A stretch of 64,000 nt of DNA from CBDFNN01 sp965250215. Its GTDB lineage: Bacteria; Bacteroidota; Rhodothermia; Rhodothermales; DATKEJ01. Each line of letters starts with the position of its first letter. Position 1 is the first letter of the stretch. A model generated the notes under the pieces. That model saw nothing but the letters and a program-made list of their open reading frames with translations, ran no database searches and had not been told where the DNA came from. Both the position numbers and the translations under genes were made by a program. Below are positions 8,246 through 17,773 of this stretch, piece after piece. Location: positions 1,426,001 to 1,490,000 of the forward strand of contig CBDFNN010000004.1 of assembly GCA_965250215.1 (NCBI GenBank), given 5' to 3'.

Positions 8246-9523
8246 TTGAAGAAAATAGTCGGCATACTTATTTGGTTTCTGGTTTTTACGATCCCCCTGA
8301 ATGAGTGGTCTTCGGAAACTCTAGTAGACTTACTTGGGATCGGCACAATCAATAGATGGGCAGGATTTCTTGCAACGCTTGGTTTTGTTTTTGGCATGCT
8401 AATCAGACAAAATTTACGCCCACTTTCTGGGCCCCAAGTAATGCTTGTTTTATTCGGTGCGTGGGCAGTCTTTAGTTTTACATGGAGCGATTATCCTGTT
8501 GAATCGGGAGCCTATGTCTTTACCTTGCTCAGTAATGTCGTCCTCGTTCTAATTTTCTCGCAATTTGTCTCTACTGATAAGGAGATAAGTCCACTCTACT
8601 TGGCGTATTTGGCCGGTGCTCTATTTACCGGTTTAGCTCTAATTGAATACAAACTATTCTTTTCCACAACTTTAAGCCAGGGATCAATCGAGTATTCTGC
8701 TGGACGGCTCACCGTTTTTGGCAACAACGAGAATGAGCTTGCGCAGACTTTTTCACTCGGGGTCCCCTTGGCGTGGTACGTTTCCGTGAAAAGGCAAAAG
8801 TCCTGGCATCGCCTTGTTGGCTGGGTATTTATTCCGGTTGCAGCGGCAGGAGTTTTTCTAACAGGATCGAGAGGCGGATTACTAGGTCTTTCTTTGGCAA
8901 TCTTGGTTATCGTTATTGTCCCGTTATTTACTGAGCAGCGCAAGAAGTCATTGACTTTCACCGTGGTCTTATTGCTTATTTTTGCCTCCCAAGCTGGACG
9001 GTTCACGGAGTTTAGCGAGACCACTTTAGCACGGATGGAAGTCGCCGTTGAGGGGTCCGCGGATAGCTATTCAGAAGCAGATATTAGAACATCTGTTTGG
9101 AGGGCCGGACTTGAGACGTACTTTTCCCATACTGAGATTCTTCTCAATGGATGTGGAATAGGGGCATTTGTTCAGTTCGTTCCTCCGACGCGAGGAAAGC
9201 GATTCGTGTCTCACAATGCGTTTATAGCCATTATTGTGGAGCTAGGAATAATTGGTATCTCGATATTCTTGTTTTTAGTTGCTTCATTTATTTATTCGCT
9301 TAAATATCTCGATGGGATTGAAAGGACATTGTGGTTTGGGGTATTCCTTGCTTGGGTGGTCTTATCAATGTTCGGAAACACCGAGTATGGAAAAAATACG
9401 TGGCTTTTCTTTGGGCTCTATGCCTCGCGCGTTGCCTATATGGCGAACCTCCACATTAAGGCTAAGCGCCAAGCCGACAGAACAAGATTGATGATTCAGG
9501 CTAGGCGCGCTCAAGCTAAATAG
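8246..9523 (+). CDS. O-antigen ligase / polymerase family membrane protein
   Basis: This 425-residue protein has about ten to twelve membrane helices. The central TGSRGGLLGLSLAI stretch (about residues 207-220) and a later large loop with CGIGAFVQF and SHNAFIAIIVELGIIG belong to the Wzy_C / WaaL family. SHNAF is the conserved H-N-x-[FY]-[IL] element of that family. These enzymes polymerise O-units or ligate glycan to a lipid or protein acceptor; sequence alone does not separate the two. The only start that keeps the first helix is TTG at 8246. It is divergent from the glycosyltransferase and followed by asnB after 185 bases. Confidence 0.82.
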   Translation: MKKIVGILIWFLVFTIPLNEWSSETLVDLLGIGTINRWAGFLATLGFVFGMLIRQNLRPLSGPQVMLVLFGAWAVFSFTWSDYPVESGAYVFTLLSNVVLVLIFSQFVSTDKEISPLYLAYLAGALFTGLALIEYKLFFSTTLSQGSIEYSAGRLTVFGNNENELAQTFSLGVPLAWYVSVKRQKSWHRLVGWVFIPVAAAGVFLTGSRGGLLGLSLAILVIVIVPLFTEQRKKSLTFTVVLLLIFASQAGRFTEFSETTLARMEVAVEGSADSYSEADIRTSVWRAGLETYFSHTEILLNGCGIGAFVQFVPPTRGKRFVSHNAFIAIIVELGIIGISIFLFLVASFIYSLKYLDGIERTLWFGVFLAWVVLSMFGNTEYGKNTWLFFGLYASRVAYMANLHIKAKRQADRTRLMIQARRAQAK

Positions 9524-9708
9524 CCTGTTTGTCAACTTCCTGAAATTCACCGATTCTACTATTGAAGACGCATAGACACTTGATCAGTCCAGGTTTTTTA
9601 TGGATTGTCCACGAAAGAGATTTTGGACTTCTGTTTTACACCTCAATATGTTCAGTAAACCAGCTAAGCTGCAAAGCAGGGATTGGATCAAGACTGAGTT
9701 GTAAATAA

Positions 9709-11631
9709 ATGTGTGGAATAGTTGGAAGTGTCGGTTGGGGTGACCGTTACATCTCAGAAATGAACGAAAGTCAGTTTCATCGAGGTCCGGATGACGGCGG
9801 AACCTGGGAAGGAGTAACTGCAAGCAATGAAAGGATTTGCCTTGGCTCGCGCCGCCTTTCAATCATTGATGTTTCTAATGCGGGGCATATGCCGATGCAG
9901 ACCGATGATGAAAATTACACTATTGTCTTCAATGGTGAGGTCTATAATTTCCGTGAGATTCGGAGTGAGCTGAAAAAAAAAGGCCATTCTTTCAGGTCGG
10001 GTACCGATACTGAAGTTGTCCTGAAAGCCTACATCGAGTACGGCGAGCGATGTGTTGAGAGGTTCAATGGCATGTTTGCCCTTGCCATTTGGGACAAAAA
10101 AGAAGATCTGCTATTCCTTGCTCGAGATCATTTCGGCATCAAACCCCTCTATTATGCGGAAGGTGATCGAAGAATCGCGTTTGCTTCTGAGCTGAAAAGT
10201 CTGCGTGTTTTACCGGATATAGAGTTTGATGTTGACACAAACAGCCTTTTCAAATACCTAACATTTCTCTGGGTACCTGAGCCCGATACAATCGTCTCTC
10301 AGGTTAAAAAAATACCGGCTGGGCATTTCGCCATCTACAGAAACGGGCAACTAAGTATTAGGAAATTCTGGGATTTAAAGTTTCCCACGGAAGAGGTGAA
10401 GTGTTCAAATCGCAAAGAGTTGATCGATCAACTTCGTCATGAATTGGAGACCGCAATCGAGCGGCAAATGGTAAGTGATGTACCGGTGGGTGCTTTCCTT
10501 AGTGCGGGCTTGGATTCGTCAAGCATCGTTGCTCTAATGAGTAAATTTGCCGGATACCCAGTGAAAACCTATACAATTGGTTTTCACGAAAAGCATCAAA
10601 AAGGGGGGCAGGTATTTGACGATGTGGACGTGGCATCACGAACGGCTGAGCAATTTGGATGCGATCATACAAATTTGATCGTAGACCCCGATGTTTCAAC
10701 TCTTCTTCCCGAGTTGATCTATTGTATGGATGAGCCAGTATCCGACCCCGCGATAATTATGGCTTATCTGGTGACAAAAGAAGCAAGCAAGGATGTTAAA
10801 GTCCTTCTTTCGGGAGCGGGAGGTGATGAAATCTTTGGTGGCTACAGAAAGTATCGGGCCCACGATCTTGCACTTAAATATCAAAAGATTCCAAAGTTTC
10901 TTAGGACTTCCGTTCTTGAGCCGATTATGGCAACCATGCCTAGCATGCCTGGAAGCTCTCTAGCATCTCCGATTAGACTTGCTAAGAAGATGGCTCGCAG
11001 TGGCTCGTTAGCACCTAACGAGAGATTCATAATGGATTCTGTCTATGGATCCCGAGCTAGTCTTGCAGAGCTCGTTGAGCCAGGACTGTGGCAGGAATTG
11101 AATTCGATGAACGAAAGTGAAATCCACGAATCTCACTTTGATTCGGTTTCCGAATCGGAATTCCTGAATCAGATGCTTTATGTCGACTCAAAGGTCTTTA
11201 TGCCAAGTCTTAATCTTCTCTACAATGACAAGATGAGTATGGCAAATTCCTTGGAGTCCCGCGTCCCACTAATTGATTGTAAACTTGCCGAATGGGCGGC
11301 CCAGAATATCCCGGTGGATATGAAAATTAATGGATCTATCACTAAATTTGCCTTTCGTGAGGCCATGCGCGGTACTTTGTCAGATGAAGTACTTGAGCAA
11401 AAGAAATCTAGTTTTGGAGCTCCCATAGGCCTTTGGCTAGCTAACGATTTAAAGGAGATGACTCAAGATATTCTTGGGAGCAACTCTTTTCGAAATCGGG
11501 GAATATTCAACCTCAGTGCCGTTGATAATCTTCTTGAAAAGTCATCAAGATCAATGAACGAAAACATGTTTATTTGGCAGCTGCTGACTCTAGAACTCTG
11601 GCATCAAAAATTTATCGATAAACAGATTTAA
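9709..11631 (+). CDS. asnB: AsnB-type glutamine-hydrolysing amidotransferase
   Basis: This 640-residue two-domain enzyme starts with MCGIVGSVG, so Cys2 is present as the N-terminal glutaminase nucleophile. GPDDGG and the NGEVYN segment complete the glutaminase site. The synthetase domain has the ATP pyrophosphatase loop as SAGLDS (265-270), where most members read SGGLDS. Length fits AsnB. In O-antigen loci such enzymes (for example WbpS-type) amidate uronic acids; others make asparagine. With a UDP-glucuronate epimerase in the same cluster, uronic acid amidation is the favoured guess here. Its stop overlaps the next start by one base (TAATG), so the two genes are coupled. Confidence 0.85.
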   Translation: MCGIVGSVGWGDRYISEMNESQFHRGPDDGGTWEGVTASNERICLGSRRLSIIDVSNAGHMPMQTDDENYTIVFNGEVYNFREIRSELKKKGHSFRSGTDTEVVLKAYIEYGERCVERFNGMFALAIWDKKEDLLFLARDHFGIKPLYYAEGDRRIAFASELKSLRVLPDIEFDVDTNSLFKYLTFLWVPEPDTIVSQVKKIPAGHFAIYRNGQLSIRKFWDLKFPTEEVKCSNRKELIDQLRHELETAIERQMVSDVPVGAFLSAGLDSSSIVALMSKFAGYPVKTYTIGFHEKHQKGGQVFDDVDVASRTAEQFGCDHTNLIVDPDVSTLLPELIYCMDEPVSDPAIIMAYLVTKEASKDVKVLLSGAGGDEIFGGYRKYRAHDLALKYQKIPKFLRTSVLEPIMATMPSMPGSSLASPIRLAKKMARSGSLAPNERFIMDSVYGSRASLAELVEPGLWQELNSMNESEIHESHFDSVSESEFLNQMLYVDSKVFMPSLNLLYNDKMSMANSLESRVPLIDCKLAEWAAQNIPVDMKINGSITKFAFREAMRGTLSDEVLEQKKSSFGAPIGLWLANDLKEMTQDILGSNSFRNRGIFNLSAVDNLLEKSSRSMNENMFIWQLLTLELWHQKFIDKQI

Positions 11632-13799
11632 TGTTACAAATTGTCCAGCACGTCAAATCCGGCGAGCTAAAGTTAGAGGACGTTCCTCCACCCATTGTTA
11701 GACCAGGCACAATTTTAGTAAGAACCGTAGCCTCACTGATTTCTGCTGGAACAGAGAAAATGGTGATAGACCTCGCTCAAAAGAGCATGGCTGGAATGGC
11801 GAGACAAAGGCCCGATCTGGTCAAGCAGGTTGTCAACAAAGCACGGAAGGAAGGTATTAAAGGCACCTACCAAGCAGTAATGTCCAAGATGAACAAACCT
11901 ATTGCACTAGGATATTCTGCAGCGGGAATAGTGGTTGATGTTGGCGAAGGGGTTGGCAATTTTTCTGTCGGTGATAGGGTCGCAGTTGCGGGTGCGGGCT
12001 ATGCTTGTCATTCTGAAATTAGCTGCGTGCCTAAAAACCTGGCGGTAAAACTCCCAGACAACGTCTCTCTCGAGAACGCCTCCTACGCAACAGTTGGCGC
12101 TATTGCCTTGCAGGGTGTCAGGTTGGCAAAGGTCCAGCTCGGTGAATTCGTTCTCGTTTCTGGATTGGGATTAATTGGCCTAATTACGGTCCAGCTTTTG
12201 AAGGCAACCGGATGCCGCGTAGTCGGCATTGATCCCTCTCCACTAAGGGTCAAACAAGCCAAAGACTTAGAGATTGATCTCGCATTGCAGATAGGCTCTG
12301 ACGATCTAGAGAAGACAATTCTCGATTTCACAGGCGGCTATGGCGTGGATAAATGTATCATCACGGCTGCAACGAAATCTAGTCAGCCAGTGGAGTTTGC
12401 CGGTGCGGTGACCCGACGGAAAGGCAAGGTTATTGTCGTCGGAGCGGTTGGGATGGACATTCCTCGTGATGTCTATTATCACAAGGAACTGGAGCTGACA
12501 GTATCTATGTCCTACGGCCCGGGGAGATATGATCCGCAATATGAGGAAGGCGGTATTGACTACCCCTATGAGTACGTAAGATGGACAGAGCAACGAAATC
12601 TTGAAGCCATTCTTCAACTAATTTCATCGGGAGATCTAGACATCGAGATGTTGACGACCCACAAGTTTGACATCGATAAGGCTATGGATGCTTATGCGAT
12701 GATTAAGGATTCTACGGAGGCTTTTACAGGTATCGTTCTACAGTATTCTACGGAGAAAGAGATAGGGAAAAAGATCCAGTTGACTGCTGATACGACAGTT
12801 AAACCATTGGACAAGTTAAACCTGGGATTTATTGGGGCCGGCAATTACGCAAGTCAAATGCTACTTCCAAACTTCAAGAAATCTGACCACGTCAGATTTA
12901 TGGGATTGGCCACCAAGACCGGAGTAACCGCTCGCTCAAAAGGAGATCAGTTCGGATTCGAATACATCACCGCAGATGATCAGGCTTTATTTGACGATGA
13001 TTCGATAAACACCATCGTCATTTCGACTCGACACGAATCACATGCAGATTTATCGATCAAATCTCTTCGAAGTGGAAAGAATACTTTTGTAGAGAAGCCT
13101 TTGTCTGCAACTTTTGAAGGGCTCGAAGAAATCGAGAAAGCCTACCGTGCAGCCAACGAATCTGGAAGAGTAGGGCTCATGGTTGGGCTCAACAGGCGGT
13201 TCGCTCCCTTAGTCACTAGAATGATGGAGGAGCTTTCAACTGGTCAACCCAAACAGATGATCTATCGCGTAAATAGTGGGCATATACCAGCTTCAAGTTG
13301 GCATCATGAGAAAGCCGAAGGAGGAGGGATGTTGGTTGGCGAAATGATACACTTTCTAGATCTTCAGATGGCACTCTGCGGATCGAAGCCGATCAGTGTT
13401 TTTGCTAATTTGATCCCCAACAAGAACGTTGAAATTGCTGATGAGGATAATCTCCTAATAAATTTTTCCTTCGAAGACGGTTCTACTGGTATGCTTGCCT
13501 ACAATACCATTGGAGATAAAGCAGAAACGAAGGAGCGCTTGGAAGTCTATTCTGGTGGAAAGGCTTTGGTTCTGGACGACTTCATGAGATTGTCGATTTC
13601 TAAAGGAGGCCGCAAGACGAAGTTGAAAGGAAAAGGACAAGACAAGGGTCAGGCAGAGATGGTCAAACAAACCGTAAAAGCGTTCAAAGTAAACGGCAAC
13701 GCACCAATTCCATTTGACGAACTATATCAAGGGATGAAAGCTATATTTGCCGTGCGAAAGTCACTGGCCAGCGGACAAGTAGTCAATCTTGACTCTTAG
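11631..13799 (+). CDS. Two-domain oxidoreductase: zinc-type dehydrogenase fused to Gfo/Idh/MocA
   Basis: This 722-residue protein joins two enzymes. Residues about 1-370 are a medium-chain zinc-type alcohol dehydrogenase with an NAD(P)-binding SGLGLIGLITVQLL segment near 178-190. Residues about 395-722 are a Gfo/Idh/MocA oxidoreductase, with LGFIGAGNYASQM near 397 and the conserved EKP near 488. The fusion is known as the bi-domain-containing oxidoreductase family and is found in surface polysaccharide loci. Its substrate has not been defined to my knowledge. The start overlaps the asnB stop by one base, so the pair is cotranslated and may act on the same sugar nucleotide or glycan. Confidence 0.85.
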   Translation: MLQIVQHVKSGELKLEDVPPPIVRPGTILVRTVASLISAGTEKMVIDLAQKSMAGMARQRPDLVKQVVNKARKEGIKGTYQAVMSKMNKPIALGYSAAGIVVDVGEGVGNFSVGDRVAVAGAGYACHSEISCVPKNLAVKLPDNVSLENASYATVGAIALQGVRLAKVQLGEFVLVSGLGLIGLITVQLLKATGCRVVGIDPSPLRVKQAKDLEIDLALQIGSDDLEKTILDFTGGYGVDKCIITAATKSSQPVEFAGAVTRRKGKVIVVGAVGMDIPRDVYYHKELELTVSMSYGPGRYDPQYEEGGIDYPYEYVRWTEQRNLEAILQLISSGDLDIEMLTTHKFDIDKAMDAYAMIKDSTEAFTGIVLQYSTEKEIGKKIQLTADTTVKPLDKLNLGFIGAGNYASQMLLPNFKKSDHVRFMGLATKTGVTARSKGDQFGFEYITADDQALFDDDSINTIVISTRHESHADLSIKSLRSGKNTFVEKPLSATFEGLEEIEKAYRAANESGRVGLMVGLNRRFAPLVTRMMEELSTGQPKQMIYRVNSGHIPASSWHHEKAEGGGMLVGEMIHFLDLQMALCGSKPISVFANLIPNKNVEIADEDNLLINFSFEDGSTGMLAYNTIGDKAETKERLEVYSGGKALVLDDFMRLSISKGGRKTKLKGKGQDKGQAEMVKQTVKAFKVNGNAPIPFDELYQGMKAIFAVRKSLASGQVVNLDS

Positions 13800-13849
13800 T
13801 TCGAACTACTTATAAATTACATTCTCTCTATCAGGAATAAAGAAGTAAA

Positions 13850-14941
13850 ATGAAAATCATTCACGTAGTTGGAGCTCGTCCAAATTTTATGAAGGCATCT
13901 CCAGTTTTGGCTGCTTTCGAGAATCACGAGAACGTTGAACAATTTCTAGTTCATACGGGCCAGCATTATGACGCCAACATGTCAAAGGTGTTTTTCGAGG
14001 ATCTAGATCTTCGTGAACCGGATTTTAATCTGGAGATCGGATCTGCCTCACATGCAGTTCAGACCGCCAACATCATGATCAGATTTGAGCAACTAGTTCT
14101 CGAAATCCAGCCTGACTGGGTTCTGGTTTATGGAGACGTTAATTCAACAGTTGCGGCCGCACTCGTTTGTTCGAAATTACATATTAAAATAGCACATGTT
14201 GAAGCTGGTCTTAGATCATTCGATCGAGCCATGCCGGAGGAAATAAATCGCTTAATCACAGATAAAGTGGTAGACCTCCTTTTGCCGCCTTCGCAGGATG
14301 GTGTCGATCACCTTTTAAACGAAGGGGTCTCAGAAGAAAAGATAGTCCTAGTCGGAAATGTGATGATAGACACTTTAGTGCGGCTTAAACCCAAGGCTGA
14401 AGAGCGTTGGGATTCTATGTCGAAATCCTACGGACTTGAAGAAAAAAAGTATGTTTTGGTCACGCTTCACCGGCCTTCGAATGTCGACGACCCAGAACAT
14501 TTACTCGCGATAATTCACGCCTTGGAGGCCTTCACTAATCAAGTCCAAGTCCTTTTCCCTGTACATCCTAGGACACGAAAACAGCTTGACTTAATAGGTC
14601 TTGATGCTGTTCGCTCGCCAATTAAATTTATTGGTCCATCGGGTTATCTTGATTTCATGGCGATGCAGATGAACTCCCTTGCGGTGGTCACAGATTCTGG
14701 CGGCCTGCAAGAGGAATCAACCTATCTCGGAGTACCTTGCCTAACACTACGGGAAAACACGGAAAGGCCGATTACAATTGATGAGGGGACTAATATATTG
14801 ATCGGAAAAGATCTTGAAAAGCTATCGATCGAGTTAGGTAAAATTATCGATGGGAATGGCAAAAAAGGATCAATCCCTAAATATTGGGAAGGAAAGGCAT
14901 CAGAACGAATCGCAAAATTGATTGCGGTCGATCTAGCTTAG
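13850..14941 (+). CDS. wecB: UDP-N-acetylglucosamine 2-epimerase (non-hydrolysing)
   Basis: WecB converts UDP-GlcNAc to UDP-ManNAc for surface glycans. The 363-residue sequence has the family start MKIIHVVGARPNFMKASPV, then HTGQHYD, VYGDVNST, the HVEAGLRS segment with EEINR shortly after, and the C-terminal TDSGGLQEES, all diagnostic of this GT-B fold epimerase. Length is normal. It follows the two-domain oxidoreductase after 50 bases and probably shares its transcript. No UDP-ManNAc dehydrogenase (wecC) is in the window, so the product may be used directly or oxidised by an enzyme encoded elsewhere. Confidence 0.93.
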   Translation: MKIIHVVGARPNFMKASPVLAAFENHENVEQFLVHTGQHYDANMSKVFFEDLDLREPDFNLEIGSASHAVQTANIMIRFEQLVLEIQPDWVLVYGDVNSTVAAALVCSKLHIKIAHVEAGLRSFDRAMPEEINRLITDKVVDLLLPPSQDGVDHLLNEGVSEEKIVLVGNVMIDTLVRLKPKAEERWDSMSKSYGLEEKKYVLVTLHRPSNVDDPEHLLAIIHALEAFTNQVQVLFPVHPRTRKQLDLIGLDAVRSPIKFIGPSGYLDFMAMQMNSLAVVTDSGGLQEESTYLGVPCLTLRENTERPITIDEGTNILIGKDLEKLSIELGKIIDGNGKKGSIPKYWEGKASERIAKLIAVDLA

Positions 14942-15013
14942 TTTTCACTAGCCTTATTTCGTCAGATACCTTCAGAAAAAATCTCTAATTCCTCCTAAAT
15001 AAAACGTTTTCCG

Positions 15014-16234
15014 ATGAGCGCTAATAAAACAGTCCTCGTTATTGGATCTCTGGATACGAAAGGCAGCGAGTATCAATATCTTCTTACATTAATTGAAGAA
15101 AATGGATATAAAACCATAGTTCTGGATTTTGGAATTATGGGGAACTCTAAAGTGGAATCCTTGGAGGGCCCCGAAGTTTTAGCCGAAAGAGCGGGCTACA
15201 CCTTGGAGCAACTTAGGTCAAAGGGTGATCGAGGAGAGGCCCTTGAAGTCATGACTATTGGCCTGAGGAAGGCCTGCAAAGAACTTCTTGATCAGGGTGC
15301 TTTTGATGCATGCATTGGAATGGGAGGTGGAGGTGGTACCTCAGTCATAAGTTCTGTGATGAGGGAGCTTCCAATAGGGATGCCTAAACTCATTTTGTCC
15401 ACGCTCGCCAGCGGAGATGTTTCTTCCTACGTCGGAGTCAAAGACATCACGATGATGTTTTCTGTCGTTGACATAGCAGGCTTGAATCGAATCTCACGTA
15501 AGGTAATATCCAACGCCGCTGGAGGGATTTGCGGAATGCTGGGCAATAAAGAACCAGAGAGATCAGGTGGCGAGGGAAAACTCTATGCCGCAAGTATGTT
15601 CGGGGTAACTACAAAGTGCGTTACCATGGTTAGAGAACTGCTCGAAAACGAAGGTCACGAACTCATTGTCTTTCATGCCACCGGTTCTGGTGGAAGATCA
15701 ATGGAGGCGCTAATTGAAAGTGGTTTTTTTGATGGTGTACTTGATATTACAACTACTGAATGGTGTGACGAAATAGTAGGAGGTGTTTTGAGTGCCGGAC
15801 CTAATAGACTAGAGGCAGCAGCCGAGTCAGGGGTGCCTCAGGTTGTCTCTCTAGGTGCACTTGATATGGTAAATTTTTGGGCCATGGATACCGTGCCAGC
15901 CAAATTTCGTGATCGACTTCTTTACAAGCATAATTCCAATGTGACTCTAATGAGAACAGAGGCTGATGAGCTTGAAAAAATTGCTAGAGTTCTGGCTCAG
16001 AAATTGTCAAAGTCACACGGAGCAACAAAGATATTTGTGCCCCTAAGAGGATTAAGCGAGATGGACAAAGTAGGAGGGCTATTTCATGATACTCAAGCCA
16101 ATGAAGTCCTTTTTGACACTCTTCGAAAACACATAAGTCCGGATGTGGAACTGGTAGAATTAGATGCCCACATTAACGATAAGTCGTTTGCCGAGGCTCT
16201 CGTGGCCTCGATACTTGATATGACCGTCAGCTAG
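15014..16234 (+). CDS. Tm-1-like ATP-binding domain protein (UPF0261)
   Basis: This 406-residue soluble protein belongs to the UPF0261 / Tm-1 family. It shows the LVIGSLDTKGSEYQYL start, the glycine-rich GMGGGGGTSVISSVM loop (about 97-111), and GVKDITMMFSVVDIAGLNRIS (first 20 residues most conserved). The N-terminal half binds nucleotide in the plant Tm-1 virus-resistance protein; in bacteria the role is not settled and some are annotated as PEP-hydrolase-like. It is the last plus-strand gene of the polysaccharide cluster, 72 bases after wecB. A link to glycan synthesis is only positional. It is convergent with the next operon. Confidence 0.8.
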   Translation: MSANKTVLVIGSLDTKGSEYQYLLTLIEENGYKTIVLDFGIMGNSKVESLEGPEVLAERAGYTLEQLRSKGDRGEALEVMTIGLRKACKELLDQGAFDACIGMGGGGGTSVISSVMRELPIGMPKLILSTLASGDVSSYVGVKDITMMFSVVDIAGLNRISRKVISNAAGGICGMLGNKEPERSGGEGKLYAASMFGVTTKCVTMVRELLENEGHELIVFHATGSGGRSMEALIESGFFDGVLDITTTEWCDEIVGGVLSAGPNRLEAAAESGVPQVVSLGALDMVNFWAMDTVPAKFRDRLLYKHNSNVTLMRTEADELEKIARVLAQKLSKSHGATKIFVPLRGLSEMDKVGGLFHDTQANEVLFDTLRKHISPDVELVELDAHINDKSFAEALVASILDMTVS

Positions 16235-16284
16235 TCACCATCAACTGCTTCATGAGGACCTGACACTCACTCTGAAAGTAGTGT

Positions 16285-17766
16285 TTAAATCTTTGCAGCG
16301 GTATGAAAGAACATGTTTCGAGTCTCTGGACTGAATAGATTAACCTCACAATGAGATTCGACACATCTTCTGGTCCAAGATTTGAAATCGTGATCACTGC
16401 ATTTCATGTGAGCTTCCTCCACCATTTTCATAACTGGTGATTTTCCTGCCGATAAGAAATTCTCGCTTGTAAGGAAAGCTTTTTTTTGATAATTCGAAGT
16501 TCTGAGATTTTCGTAGTCAATACTTGCTGCGAAATAGAGCATACTTGCTGCTCTCCATTTGTCAAAATCTCCCAAACAACGGTAGTTGATGCTGCAAAGA
16601 GAATCAATAAATTCATACTCCTGAGACAGAGCATTAGAGTAGTTTTCAAGGTGATCCTTCATGCTCTTGTTATCCCAGTGCTGGAGGATTATGGAACTCA
16701 ATTTTTCAATACCATGAAGCGACCAGGCGATCCCTGTGCTATGGAGTGGGTCAACAAAGCCGTAACAATGAGGTAGCAGTGCCCAAGATGGGCCTGTAGC
16801 CGTTTCCCAGCGTCTCTGGATTCGATCGGTAACAATTTGCTCCTGCTGATACTTTACTGGCGAAGCTTCACCTTTCAATCTATTAAGACTGGGAAATTTT
16901 CTAAGAACTTCCTTTTGCTTGGCTAGGGGTTGAGTAGGGTTTCGATTTTGATCTACGACGAGTCCATGGCTTGTAATTCCGTTGACGAATCTGATCTGCC
17001 ATTGCCAGGACTCGGCATCTAGTAGATGGTGGACGACAGATTCGTCCACGTCATAAGGGTGATCGTACCGAGCATCAGCGAAAGAATCGTAAAGCTGACT
17101 GGTTTTGCCGTAATTGTCGGAGTGGCAAAACACCGCCTTTGTGTTGGTTTTGACGGATGTAAGATTGCTCTTGAGATTCTGAAGTTTGGGAAGACAAGCT
17201 CCAGACCCAGAAGCGTCAACAATAAACTTTGTGGTAATAGCTTCAAGTTTGGCATGGTCTAGCTTTAACTCCCAAGCGCCTTTTGCGAAACGAGCATTCT
17301 CGACAGAACAATTCTGCAGTAACAGAACGCCATGTTCTTTTGCTTTCTTGACCAAAAAATAGTCAAACTCTGATCTGAACCACTGTGTGTCCGAGTCATA
17401 ATTGGATGAGCTTGCTGAGACGAATAATTCATTTTGATGATTGGGACCGGGGTCGAATTCTTTCAATATCGAATGATTCAGGTAGCTGAAGCCCCTTTTC
17501 ATGCCGACATTGATATCTGGATAGTGCTCACGCCAAGTGCCGAAACGGCACAAGGGCATGAGATAATCAAGATTGTATTTTATGGAGAGATCGCGCAAGA
17601 TCATGTTGGCAATGGGCGTGCTGGATTCTCCAATGGCAAAGCGAGGGTGCCTTCCTTTGTCGATTAATGCTACCCTAAGTCCGGCCTTTGATAAAATCGT
17701 AGAGATGAGCGAGCCGGCAAAACCGGATCCAATGACTACTAAGTCAAAATTATTTCCTGAAGACAC
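16285..17766 (-). CDS. Divergent flavin-dependent halogenase-like FAD oxidoreductase
   Basis: This 493-residue FAD enzyme resembles the tryptophan-halogenase fold. It has the dinucleotide motif GSGFAGS (13-19), the GESSTP segment (46-51), and a region at 254-259 reading WQWQIR. True FADH2-dependent halogenases have WxWxIP there and a catalytic lysine soon after the GES motif. Here the proline is arginine, and the lysine cannot be placed with confidence, although Lys90 in MKRGF is a candidate. It may therefore be a halogenase relative that oxidises or reduces instead. It is the last gene of a five-gene minus-strand operon, starting 7 bases after the HExxH gene stop region. Substrate unknown. 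Confidence 0.72.
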   Translation of the reverse strand: MSSGNNFDLVVIGSGFAGSLISTILSKAGLRVALIDKGRHPRFAIGESSTPIANMILRDLSIKYNLDYLMPLCRFGTWREHYPDINVGMKRGFSYLNHSILKEFDPGPNHQNELFVSASSSNYDSDTQWFRSEFDYFLVKKAKEHGVLLLQNCSVENARFAKGAWELKLDHAKLEAITTKFIVDASGSGACLPKLQNLKSNLTSVKTNTKAVFCHSDNYGKTSQLYDSFADARYDHPYDVDESVVHHLLDAESWQWQIRFVNGITSHGLVVDQNRNPTQPLAKQKEVLRKFPSLNRLKGEASPVKYQQEQIVTDRIQRRWETATGPSWALLPHCYGFVDPLHSTGIAWSLHGIEKLSSIILQHWDNKSMKDHLENYSNALSQEYEFIDSLCSINYRCLGDFDKWRAASMLYFAASIDYENLRTSNYQKKAFLTSENFLSAGKSPVMKMVEEAHMKCSDHDFKSWTRRCVESHCEVNLFSPETRNMFFHTAAKI

Positions 17767-17773
17767 AAGACAC

